A stretch of DNA of 64,000 bases from Bradysia coprophila. Lineage: Eukaryota; Arthropoda; Insecta; Diptera; Sciaridae. Location of the stretch: positions 21,422,001 to 21,486,000 of the forward strand of contig NW_023503493.1 in NCBI RefSeq assembly GCF_014529535.1, given 5' to 3'. This document shows positions 1-10,887 of the stretch, in pieces (within the stretch, counting starts at the first letter, position 1; the number at the start of each line of letters is the position of its first letter). Position numbers and translations under genes: made by a program. The notes beneath the pieces are model-generated. The model was not told where the DNA came from and ran no database searches. It was given only the letters and a program-made list of their open reading frames with translations.

Positions 1-1258
1 GCTGTGTAACTACAAAAATTTGACCCCCAAAATTTTAGACAGAAAATTTTACCAAAAAGAAAATTTGCGTCACATGTACAAGATGATTATGCTTTACTTT
101 TGTATAGAAACGTGAGGTAAGAAGAGATACAATACGTACGAATGTAATTTAATTTTAATAGCAATCATCAGAAGCATGCTGCGAAAGACAGACAGAATTT
201 CGCACTTGTCGCAGACATCTTAATCATGAGGTGGTTTCCATACAACAAAGTCTCGCGCATTTAATCGACTCTGTGTGTGCAATTTAGTAATGCATGTATA
301 TACAACAGACATCGCTCAATTGTTCAGAACATTAAAACACTTATTTTTTTCTTTTGAAACAGTTTTACAACTTCCTTCATGTAGTCTGTCATTGACTTTT
401 ATGCAAACGAAATAGATAGTTATAGGCCATTTTAAGCTTATTGTTCATTACAAATTGTAACGAAAATTATATGGAAAACGCGCATTTTAACAAACATTCG
501 ATTGCTACACATTTTGTATATTTTTATAATGCTCATGTTCTTGTAGCAGCTTGTAATATACGAGCATACCGAAATATTTTCAACCAGCACCGTACGAACA
601 TATAATACACCATAGCAGTATATGCTATGCGCTGCGCACCAGAGCAATGTTTAATATTGCCATGATGAGGTAATAACCATATAACAATTTAATTTATTAA
701 TAATAATTTTAAAAACCGAAAACAAAAAAAAAACGAATTACAAAATCATAGAAAATCTTGTTGGTTGAACATGTGAATAGTGTAGCATAGAGCATAAGAG
801 CTAACAAAGGATGAATATCAAGGTTAACCTGTATAATTTCAATCGATGTAATTGGTGTGTATTACGGTTGGTAGTCTGCACTGGACATTATAGATCCCAT
901 TGATTTACTACACAGAGTTTCGTGACAGATTTATCTAAAGAAAATCAAAAATAAAAAAAAATTGTTAGCATTAACACAGCATAACTTGTTCAAAACAAAT
1001 TGAAACAAAAAATATTGAGACGGTTTTTTTTTTCACAGTTCATTTGAATGTAATCGTGATATTTTGTTGATGTGCACTACTTAGGGAATAGGATGGAGGA
1101 GAACGGAGATTGGTAAACAAAATGATTGGAACAAGGTTACGAGTAAAATTGGAGTTTCGATGGTTTCATATACATTCAATTCCAATACAGATTAGTTGCT
1201 ATATAAATCGCAAATAATTGCAGTTTGTGTAGCTTTTTGTCTTAGATCGAATCAGAAT

Positions 1259-1779
1259 AATAGTTATTTGTTCAACGAGGGAAGAATAGTTGGATATTGC
1301 ATTTCGAGGGTGTTCTTTGTGGCCTGAACGTAGCTAGAAGTCACACAAGAAAAAGAAATTTTCTACTTTTTCCCAACTACTTTTTCCACAACAAAGGCTT
1401 CGGAATTTTCAGTGTAGGGGAGAAAATGAATGTTTTCTCGCCTGCGTTGTATAAAGTAATAATATTTGTTCTATGGCTAAATTGAATTACTCTATTATAA
1501 TGAATGGTTCTACTACTAGGTTTGAGTTTATGTTTTAATATCAATATAATAAAATAATCAATCTTTAGAAACAATTAGAAACGGCAAGATAGCAAACAGT
1601 GACCTCTAGGTAATGTCGTTGTCGTATTATATTGCAAAATATACGTTAAAAGTTCTGAAGTAAAAGATTTTTCATGATTTTTTACAATACATTCAAAGCA
1701 TTTGTTGTGGAAAACAAACAAACAACACCCTCGAAATGAAATCTCCAATTTTTTTTTCCTAGGTTAACAAATAACTATT
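1259..1779. repeat. MITE-like inverted-repeat element, ~520 bp
   Basis: The left end (AATAGTTATTTGTT, from 1259) and the right end (its reverse complement, ending 1779) match. The similarity continues inward with gaps through CATTTCGAGGGTGTT (about 1300) and CCACAACAAAGGCTT (about 1386), which recur inverted at about 1720-1740 and 1695-1710. No transposase is present. Related pieces lie at 2206-2226, 14319-14340 and 33740-33880, so this belongs to a dispersed family. Confidence 0.6.
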
Positions 1780-1872
1780 CTCTCACGAACTGACCTTTGT
1801 TTAAAAAATTGGTGTAACGAATTAATGTTATTGTTTCGTGGAGAAAAACGGATAATCACACCTCGCACATAT

Positions 1873-1952
1873 GAAAAATGTTGTGTTCACCTCCGTAACA
1901 AAATAGAAAACCTCGTTCCTATTTCCTTACAGAGGTGAACACAACGTTTTTC
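1873..1952. repeat. Short hairpin with AGGTGAACACAAC arms
   Basis: Two 21-bp arms (1873-1893 and 1932-1952) are reverse complements with one mismatch around a ~38-nt loop. The core AGGTGAACACAAC recurs at 14394-14406, and a near-match (AGGTTAACACAAC) at about 2180. It is probably a piece of the same dispersed repeat family. Confidence 0.5.
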
Positions 1953-3647
1953 TTCCCTTTGTTATTAAATAAGAAGAATTTTTATCACTTTTTTTATTCC
2001 AAAATTATTAGCAAGAAAAAACAATAGCATAATCATGGTTTAAAGCCAAGGCACAACAAATGCAACGAGAGTATTTCCATACGGGGGTGTTTGTCTGACC
2101 AAGTGAAACTAATGTAACAGTACTCTCGCTCCGCTCTGGCCGTGAAACGCTCGAGTTGGTATTTCCAATTTTCTTTTCAGAGGTTAACACAACTTTTTTC
2201 AACCTTAGCAAACAAATAACTATTTAACAGATAATAGTATATACTATATTACGCGTTTGTGAGTGTTGTCGACTAGTATACAAATCGATGAGATTAAAAG
2301 TCGTTTTGAGGCGAATTTTACTTTTTAAAATGTGACAAATATCTTGTTAGCAATGTCAATAACAGGTGATGTGGTTGTCCATAAAAGGTGATATGACTTT
2401 ATCGAAGTGCAATATAATATAAAAAAAACTACCTCGTAAAGTATCCTTTAATTATACACACAATTGCACTTTCATGAAATGAACTTTTCAGAAAACTTTG
2501 AAAGTAAAATATTCGTTCAACAATTTTTAATCCAAGTTATGTAAAACCATATTGATTACGTTACGATGTACAATGGTATTGATCGACGAACAAGTAGCAT
2601 ATTACTGATTTTGATTCAATTGTGTGTGAAAAAGTAATTTCTCTTCTGCAAAAAAAATCCAATTCAATAAAAGTGTCTTTTACAAGCAATTGACTTATTT
2701 ATTAGCGAATTTAATTTAAACAACAAAAAAATGAACGTAATTTACGGGATAATATCACAGATTGTCATAGCTGTAATTTAATTTATTCGGTTTAAAAAAT
2801 GCTAAATGAAATTTCATTCAAAGCATCGTATGAATGCCAATACGGACATTCAACTTGTTGCTTCTCCAACAGCACGACTCATGTCCTTACCATAAACCAC
2901 CAAGTAAAAAAAAGAAGAAGGAAAGCGGAATGTAAAACACGAGAATTAGAAAAATGAGGATAAAAGACCGAAGTAAATTTTATGCAAGCGAATTATTACG
3001 TGTACGATCTGCGTGAAAAATGTGAGAGAAAAGTTTAATCGAAAAATATTTTTTTGTCAAAAAACTTAATGCGATGTATCCAATAATTAAATTTCTATGA
3101 TAAATAAATTAACCAGAAAATAATGCAAAACAAAACGCGTTACAAACTAGTATATCCATTCGATGCAAATTAACGATTTTCAATTTGAGAAAAATGAATT
3201 GTGTGTTTGTTGTCTTAAGCGTGGAAAAAGTGGAAATAAAATTTTTCGCATTGCTTAAGAAATAAACGGACACATTTTCAAGCGATTATTTCTTCTTGCC
3301 TTCCATTCATACAAAGAAAATTGTTTTGTAAAATGGCAAAATGATAAATACTAACGTAACTTATAAATAACCGAGTTGCTCTCTTAAATGAATCGAAAAT
3401 GATATAAGTTAACTGCACAAATTCATTTTTTTTTTCTTCATTTTATTAGTGTTTTACTTATACATTTTACAATACGGACAACATCCAAACAGAATAATAC
3501 TGATGCAGAAAAAAAACAGCAAACGAATTCAACATTATATCGGCAAAAGATCCATGCCACCATCCACACCAACATATAGACACAAAACAGAGTGTTTATA
3601 TCTTACAAACCGTCTACCAGAAGGGGAAAGTAAATCATATCATTGTG

Positions 3648-3686
3648 TATAAAAGACGGTGACGGGTACGAAAACGTATCCAGTGC
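3648..3686 (+). promoter_or_regulatory. Core promoter of first vajk-like gene (TATA + initiator)
   Basis: TATAAAAG lies at 3648-3655, followed about 30 nt later by an initiator-like TCCAGTG around 3679-3685. The first ATG of the gene is at 3727, leaving a 5' UTR of roughly 45 nt. The arrangement matches the second vajk-like gene (TATA at 10790). Confidence 0.65.
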
Positions 3687-3726
3687 CTTTCTGGACTCAC
3701 AGATCTTCAATTAAATCATATCAAAA

Positions 3727-6399
3727 ATGAAGTTAATGGTAATGATACAAAAAATTGTTATTTTTTGATTTATTTTATTTTTTAATTTCGTTTTAAAACC
3801 AATATTCGTTTGTTCAAAAAAGGAAAAAAAAATGTGCAAAATATTTTCGGAATTCAATTGTGATTTTAAATGGATTATATTGTCGGTGTTATAAAACGTA
3901 AAAATACCATTGGCACATACAAAATCAAAAAAGAAAAAAAAATTGAACGGATACAATGTGTGCATGTAAAAGGACATTAAATCAAAAATTTATTCCGACA
4001 AAAAAAAAACTTGGACTAAAGCCTTGGGAAAAATGTGTGGAAAATTGAAAACAATTTTCATTGAATAAAATTACCATGAAAGTGTCGTAAAAAGTGAAAT
4101 TATTATCTTATAAAATTGAATTTTTATCGCTTCATGAATGTTCCGTTTAAACCTATAGTATTGCAACCACAATCACATGCACACCAGATAGTTGCTGGTC
4201 CGCTGTCTTATATGCTTGTTTCAATTCAATTTAATGAAACGGAAATGATTTCTTTAGAATTTGCAATCCAAAATTTTAAAATTTAATCTACTTCTCATTA
4301 ATTACGATCAACAATCATGACTTTATCAACTGCAGTCAGTAATTTGCTATCCACTAAATTAATATGTTCATTACAGTTCGATTAAATTACCTGTGAACGT
4401 AATAATTAATTATTATTACTCCAATTACTATGCCCGACCGAATTATGTTATATATTAATATCGGTTAATAACAGAATCATTCAATGTGTGTGTTAACTTT
4501 TCGAAATATTAATTCAAATTTATTAATTAAATTAATTCTTCTGGTCATTCACACACCATCAGTGTTTGTATTATTATTATTATTATTGATACAACAAGAA
4601 ACCAAATAACAATCGATGGTCATTCAATGTGAAATGACAATGTAACTGGAACATGAGTAAAATGTAATCCGTGTTCCATTCAATTAATTGTTACATGATT
4701 TAGGCTCACAAAAGACGGTCCATTTATTATATCATATGTCGACAGTAGTTTATTATTCAAAGTTTCACTATGATTCACAAAGTGTTTCAATCATCAAATT
4801 AAGACGATGCATAATTGATTGGCCATAATTAACAAAAAATTTGTTTTTTTTTTCATCTCTTCAGATAGTTTTGCTGCTCGTTGTGGCTGTTGTGGGCGTG
4901 TTCGGTGAAGATAAAAAGTCTGCTAAAGAAGAGACGAAAAAATCCGTTGAACCAGCAACCGCTGATAAGAAACAAGAAAAACGAGGAATCTTTGGAGAAG
5001 GTTATGGACATGACTTTGGAGGTCACGATTTCGGTGGTCATGGTTTCGGTGGTCATGGTTTCGGTGGTCATCACGAAATCAGCCTTGGTCATGATTTTCA
5101 CGGACAAGATTTTCATGGACATGACTTCGGTTCAGACCATGGACATCATGGACACCATGAGCACCACGAAAAAACTGTGACCGTTGTGAAGAAGGTCCCA
5201 GTACCATATCCAGTTGAAAAGCACATTCCAGTGCCAGTGGAAAAAGTTAAGCACTACCCTGTCCATGTTCATGTTCCAAAGGTAAGTGGGTTTGCTTGCA
5301 ATATTTTGAGGTAAACGACTAACACATTTTATGAATTTCTACAGCCGTACCCAGTCGAAAAAATTGTCCACTATCCAGTGAAGGAAATCGTAAAGGTTCC
5401 AGTCCATATTCCTGCACCTTACCCAGTGGAAAAGATCAAGCACTACCCTGTTCATGTTCATGTGGATAATCCAGTTCCAGTCAAGGTTTACGTTCCTCAA
5501 GTAAGAATATTTATAAAAAACGAATCCACTTCCATTTCTCTAAACTAAAAATTCTTTTCATTAGCCATACCCAGTCGAAAAGGTTGTTCATTATCCAGTG
5601 AAAGTCAATGTTCCAGGTAAATCACACATTTGTTTTTTTCAAAATGTTCGTTATCTAAGATGTTTCCCTATGTCTCGCAGCTCCATACCCAGTTGAAAAG
5701 AAGGTACATTATCCAGTGAAAGTTCCAGTCCATGTACCCCAGCCATACCCAGTCGAAAAAATTGTACATTATCCAGTCAAAGTACCAGTCGACCGTCCCG
5801 TACCAGTGCATGTTGACAAACCAGTACCCTATGAAGTTATCAAGAAGGTTCCATATGAAGTCATCAAGAATGTTCCAGTTCCAGTTCATGTTCCAGGTAA
5901 TCAGAACATTGAGTCCTATTTCTAACAAATTCCTAAAAAAATATGGTAATTTCTTCCAGTTGACCGACCATATCCAGTACATGTCGACAAACCAGTACCA
6001 TACGAAGTAAAAGTGCCCGTACATGTCCCATACCCAGTTGAAAAGCACATTCCTTATGCCGGTATGATCTTCTATTAAACCATCAACGGAATAATTGACA
6101 CTAAAATACATTTCTAATCCGAAATTACAGTTTACAAGGACGTTCCATACCCAGTGAAGGTACCAGTGCCCCATCATGTACCAGTCCACATTGAGAAGCA
6201 TATTCGTAAGTTTGAATTTAAATTTTTGTTGAAAAACAAAAGAACTAACTTTTCATTGACGACCGTAGCTGTTCATGTTGAAAAACACGTACCATACCCA
6301 GCTAAGGAATACATTCCAGTCCATCATCATCACGACCATCACGAAGAATATCACCATCACGATGAACATGATTTCAGCGAACATCAACACCATTATTAG
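3727..6399 (+). CDS. vajk: Vajk-like secreted cuticle protein, PYPVEK-repeat and His-rich (386 aa, 8 exons)
   Basis: Exons read as 3727-3738, 4865-5281, 5345-5500, 5565-5616, 5681-5896, 5960-6061, 6131-6205 and 6269-6399. All junctions are GT-AG and phases join cleanly to a TAG stop at 6397. The tiny first exon encodes MKLM. Joined to exon 2 it gives the signal peptide MKLMIVLLLVVAVVGVFG, which is why this start was chosen. Next come an acidic/basic linker ending KKQEKRG (possible dibasic cleavage), GHDFGG/GHGFGG repeats with HH runs, then modules of PYPVEK, VPVHVP and KHYPVHVHV, and a His-rich C-terminus ending in HHY. Introns tend to fall just before a PYPVE or VDRP module. The composition resembles Drosophila Vajk cuticular proteins (family assignment from memory; which paralogue is unclear). 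It probably acts extracellularly in cuticle, but no chitin-binding RR domain is visible. A same-strand paralogue follows 4.5 kb downstream. Confidence 0.85.
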
Positions 6400-6652
6400 A
6401 GGACATTCGTAAATCAGAAATTGTGATAATTTGAATATTTTGTTTTTTAATGTAATTTTTGTTTTAAATTATTTTTAAGAAAATGACAAACAAACAAACA
6501 TACAAAAAATTGTAGTTGATGAGGATGAGCATTTAGGAAAATGTTTTATTCGAACAAAACCAGCTTTGTTAATCCAAAGGATATTAATATGAGAGTCTTA
6601 TAATTTACATTAGAAAAACCGATTTCGTTGTGAATGTAAAAGTAAAAATGGA

Positions 6653-6658
6653 AATAAA
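6653..6658 (+). terminator. Poly(A) signal of first vajk-like gene
   Basis: AATAAA lies about 250 nt after the stop codon at 6399, within an AT-rich 3' UTR. No earlier canonical AATAAA was noticed. Cleavage would be expected a few tens of nt downstream. Confidence 0.5.
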
Positions 6659-9066
6659 AAGGAAAACGGAACATTTAGATTATAAAATGAAATGTTGGAA
6701 AACTAAACAAATTTTTTATTGAGTTAAACTCTGCGCGGAAGACATCGCTCCACATAAATCTTAAGAAATTTCATGTTAAGTCAAGTACTTCACTTGCTCG
6801 AACGTACAGCAGCTAGAAAGTTCATTAACATGATGCCGTAAATCGTATTTGATAATCTACCGCCATTGGCATTGGCATAATCGTCATATATACAACGATT
6901 AAATCTGTTACTTCATTTGTTCAAAATATGGCGGAGTCACAAAATCTGTTACTTCATTCGTTTTAACATGTATTTCACTATGAATAGCATCTTAACCAGA
7001 ATGATTTTCGATACTTGATGATTATCCGTTTTTGAAAGATAAAAGAAATTGGAATTAGCGTACCGTCAACGTGCCTAACTTGATGTTTTGGCGTCGTAAA
7101 TAGTACATAGTTCGGTGTAACTCACGATTCTTTGGAATTTTTGTAAAGTAATTTTGAATTAATATTTGAAAAGTCTTGAGTTCAAACACGCAGTTGATTC
7201 TTCAGCCGCCACGAACCCATTAGGACATTTCCGAATTCTGGCAACACACCATTCAGCATATTAATCAATAATATTGTTCAGGTGTACTGTTGTACTGGTT
7301 CTAAAAAGAACACTTCTTCCATCTGCTACCGATCAACCGCATTATGCTACCAACCTCAGCCAAAGTTGAACGAAATGAAGTTCTATTCAATTAAACTAAA
7401 CCAACGTTGCAGATACACACTATATGCCATTATGTTAATAAATTGCTCATTATGGAGATTATGTACCTCAACTCACGGCAAACATTTCATAATCATTTAG
7501 AGGTTCGGTGTATTTCATTACTGCAGAAAAAATAAATAATAAAAACAAAACAAAACGACGAGAAAAAAATATAGCGAATATCTTTTGACTCTATCGAGCG
7601 ACTCTTATGCAAAGCATACATAAATTGTGCATTACAACATTATAAATACTACACTCGTTTTCAAATACATCGTTTTATATCATGCCTACATTGTATTATA
7701 CACACAAAACGTACTGAAATTCTACCATAACTATGTCAACCTGTTGAATGAATTCGTGAAATTTGGTTTCTGTGAATCGATTATACTAATAACGATTGTC
7801 TAGAAATTAATGCCATTTGGAAAGCATGGGGTTCAATTGAAAAATTCATAATAGAAAATTTTGCACCTCTTGTTATTGCGACGGCGTGTGGGCATTGCGG
7901 CTCGATAACAATAACAATAAGATAACAATTTTGACAAGAGATGCATACTCTTATAGTATCATTTTCATACACTGCTCATGTTTCTCAGAGCTGGTCAAAC
8001 TCCTTTCAGCAAACCATCGATGCCTCTTAATATCTTTCTATATCTATCTATAATACGACAGAATATCATATAAGGAAGCAAGGCCAGTACAAAATACAGT
8101 TCTAAAAATATGAATTCGTAAAAATTTTATTTGACACATTTTTTCGTAAAATGATGGTCTTATAGTTTTGCCAGTGCCAGCGTACTTTTGTTCATTTAGA
8201 TTATATCAACTTAAAATTTATAATTAAAGATTGGCCAATTCTCCAATTAAAAGCCAGTTTTCGAACTACTATTATTATGAGCCACTCATAAGTGACGTAA
8301 AAAGGCCTCATCATAAGTTTTTAATTTTGGTGGGTTTCGTTTGTTTCTTTCGTTTTATTTGTTCCACACATATCCCACTACACAGAAAAAGCGCTTGTCT
8401 ATACGTTTCTTCAATTCCACACGTATGTGTGAGTGAAACCACTCTCTTTTACGCTTCTTTTGTTGACAACTCAATGTGGAAATATTAAAACTTTGGAACG
8501 CTAAGTTTGCCTAAACAATAGTAAGCACTAATGATGAGGTCCGTTTACTATTTTAGATTATAAGTAAAAAGGTGAACAAAGGACGTTCAGGTAAAAGTAT
8601 AGGAAATCATTTATGAAAACTGTCTTACCAGTACGATGCTAAATTTTTATTTGCAGAGCCCGAGCAACTGACAAGCTTTTAATTATTTAAAAAAGTTTTT
8701 GTAAATCGTTATGTTTATCTGCGTACCATTCATTATCATCATGCATGGTTATTGCAGAATATCACATTTTAAAATATTAAAATAATGCTGACCGAGGATT
8801 GAGGTTTGAAAATATAACATAAAACGAACACTGATTTAATGCGCTTTAAATTGGAATAACCGTTGCAATAATAAATAATTATAAATTTCATGCATTTGCG
8901 ATGTGGTTAACGTATTATTTTATATATTCCTATCTTTGCAGACGAACGTTTATCGAAAATATGATTTTAAGTAGGAATAGGAAAACGATTTGAGTATTGA
9001 CGACTTTCGGCAGAAACTACGAGTTCTTGATGTTTCTTCATGTCTCTTTAACAATTTGTATACAAG

Positions 9067-9233
9067 CAACGCACTTCAAGCAAAAGTGGTACTCTAAATA
9101 GGGTACTGAAAGAAACTTGACAGTGCTCCATACAAAATTTTACTCTGTAAAAAGAGTGGGTATAAAATTTCATTCAAAATAGTACTCTATTTGGCAGCTG
9201 TCATTAATCGCAATTTTGCTTGAAGTGCGTTGA
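9067..9233. repeat. Hairpin MITE, 167 bp
   Basis: The terminal 19 bp (CAACGCACTTCAAGCAAAA, 9067-9085) is repeated as an exact reverse complement at 9215-9233. Subterminal sequences (gtactcta...) also pair imperfectly. No coding capacity. It lies in the intergenic space between the vajk-like genes. Confidence 0.75.
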
Positions 9234-9569
9234 TGCAAGGAAGTTTCCTTTTAATTTTTTTTAGACGACTTACTGGAGAAACGGTGAGTTTCTTAAGAAA
9301 CGTCGGAGAATCGTCCTTTTTTAAGAATTCGCGGTTTCTTGAGAACGTCGTCGAATTTTCTGTGCAATAAGTCTGACGCATACTGTGAGCTATTAGGAGC
9401 TTAGGTTATAAATAAAGTCAACTATTGAAAAACGAAAGGTTTCCACTACTAGAGTGTAGAAAGCCTAGTCGGCTGTGGAAGTGTAGAGTAGGCCAGTACA
9501 AATAATACTCTAGAAACAGCAAATGTATTGCGAATCATTAAATCTATTACTTCCTTTGTTCAAAGTTTT

Positions 9570-9760
9570 GCATCACTCTCTGCTATAAAAACACTAAAGG
9601 AGACATCACACTCTTCTACAAACATTTTGTAAAAGAAACATCACTCTATAGTGGAAACATGTAAAAGGTAAAATCACTCTCTTTTATAAACACTTAGTAA
9701 AAATAAGCATCCACAAAGTGCTCGATGAAGAGAGTGATGCTTCTTTTTACAAAATGTAGA
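9570..9760. repeat. Degenerate ~35-bp tandem repeat with an inverted copy
   Basis: About four diverged units, each starting CATCACTCT-like and ending in an A-rich GTAAAA stretch, run from about 9570 to 9710. They are followed by an inverted unit (AGAGAGTGATGCTTC... TTTTTACAAAATGTA) at about 9727-9760. The layout suggests a decayed foldback or minisatellite. Confidence 0.5.
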
Positions 9761-9823
9761 AAAAGGTGATCTCTTACGAAATGTCAATGTCAATAATTAC
9801 GTCATAAAAAGCTTTTCGGTCTA

Positions 9824-9868
9824 TGGAAATAAAGACTATTCGCACAACGTGCGATTAGTCTTTATTTC
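9824..9868. repeat. Small palindrome
   Basis: GAAATAAAGACTATTCGCAC and its near-exact reverse complement abut around a 2-nt centre. A third, diverged copy of the half-site (AATAAAGACTAAACGC) follows at about 9900. The A+T-rich hairpin has no flanking gene. Confidence 0.5.
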
Positions 9869-10789
9869 ACAATTCGCTCGCACTTTGTGCAATTAGTCAA
9901 ATAAAGACTAAACGCAATTTAAATGAATAGATCGTTTTTTTACTGACTGCGCCTTTGTGAGCAGTCTTTTTTTTCGCTTGTTTAAATAAATAAAAAATCA
10001 AATTAAAAAAAAATGAATAGCCTTTTCGTTTAAAATAGCGTTCAATCAATGGAAAATTGATGGTTTGAAAACTACTAAGCGATCATATTTGACATACTAA
10101 CAATTTAATTTATTTTAAGCGGCGCCAGAACGTTTTACCTAACAATAGCAAGCGTATAGCCATTACTCACAGCTGATTGATTTTATAGTTATCTATAAGG
10201 GGAATCTATCCGCTAAAAAGTCGCGACTATACCAGAAGCACGATCCACTTTCGTTTTTCGTTCTAAATTTGTAACAAACTGTTATCAAGAAATCTGTCTT
10301 TCTAGCGCATGCAAGATAAGAATCGTTACCAAATTTGCCAACGTTGAATGGAGCTTTCAAATCCGTACTGCTTTACGTTGCTGAGTTTGTTTTACAATAC
10401 ATAATTCGGTTATTAAAATATTAAATAATGAAATATTAGTTAATCATTTTGTACAAATATTGCACGGTAGTTTGGATTGTAACAACGAAAAAAAGAGTAA
10501 AAATTAATAATTGGTTTACACTGCATATACTTTAATAGCATATACACACATAATACATGTACTTGTAAATAATGAATTAACTTATTATAAAAATATAATA
10601 TAAAGTAATAACAAGCAGCCAGCAACAATATATTTGTTGTTGCTGTTGTTGTTGTTGTTATAATAAAAAAGGTTATAATAAACAATAAGGAAAGAATAAC
10701 AAATGTGAGTAAGATGGATCGATTCATTGGTATGGGGATCTGAGTGAATCGGGGAAAGTGGAAACCCACAGACCCAGAAGTTGATTTGG

Positions 10790-10826
10790 TATATAAATTG
10801 AAACCGACATAGGACTCAACATCAGT
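10790..10826 (+). promoter_or_regulatory. Core promoter of second vajk-like gene (TATA + TCAGT initiator)
   Basis: TATATAAA lies at 10790-10797 and the arthropod initiator TCAGT at 10822-10826, giving the usual TATA-to-start spacing of about 30 nt. The predicted 5' UTR runs to the ATG at 10888. Confidence 0.75.
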
Positions 10827-10887
10827 AACTCGTTTGCTTTTCACCGCAATTTTATAGTACTCGACGTATACAGATTTAGTTGTAAAC

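Larger units (their letters stand above)
1..3640. other. Intergenic DNA with dispersed repeat fragments
   Basis: No exon-like open frame with splice sites, signal peptide or recognisable domain was found. The stretch is AT-rich with many homopolymer runs. It holds an inverted-repeat element (1259-1779), a short hairpin (1873-1952), an aagcg/cgctcc-type GC motif near 2123-2147, and at about 50-85 a fragment resembling the arm of the large foldback at 31921-32372. The short open frames here are what is expected by chance in AT-rich DNA. Confidence 0.6.
6700..10780. other. Intergenic DNA between the two vajk-like genes
   Basis: No credible exon was seen. The longer open frames lack signal peptide, domain or matching splice sites. 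The stretch holds a hairpin MITE at 9067-9233, degenerate ~35-bp tandem repeats at about 9570-9760, a small palindrome at about 9824-9868 and a GTT-type microsatellite at about 10633-10660. Enhancers shared by the pair could lie here, but nothing in the sequence shows this. Confidence 0.55.

Noticed and set aside
4853..5122. Open frames overlapping the vajk-like exons on other frames or strands (also 5668-6201 minus, 12115-12402 minus, 12718-12990 plus)
   Set aside because: They are shadows of repetitive coding sequence: no start context, splice logic or family, while the plus-strand frame gives signal peptide and continuous phase.
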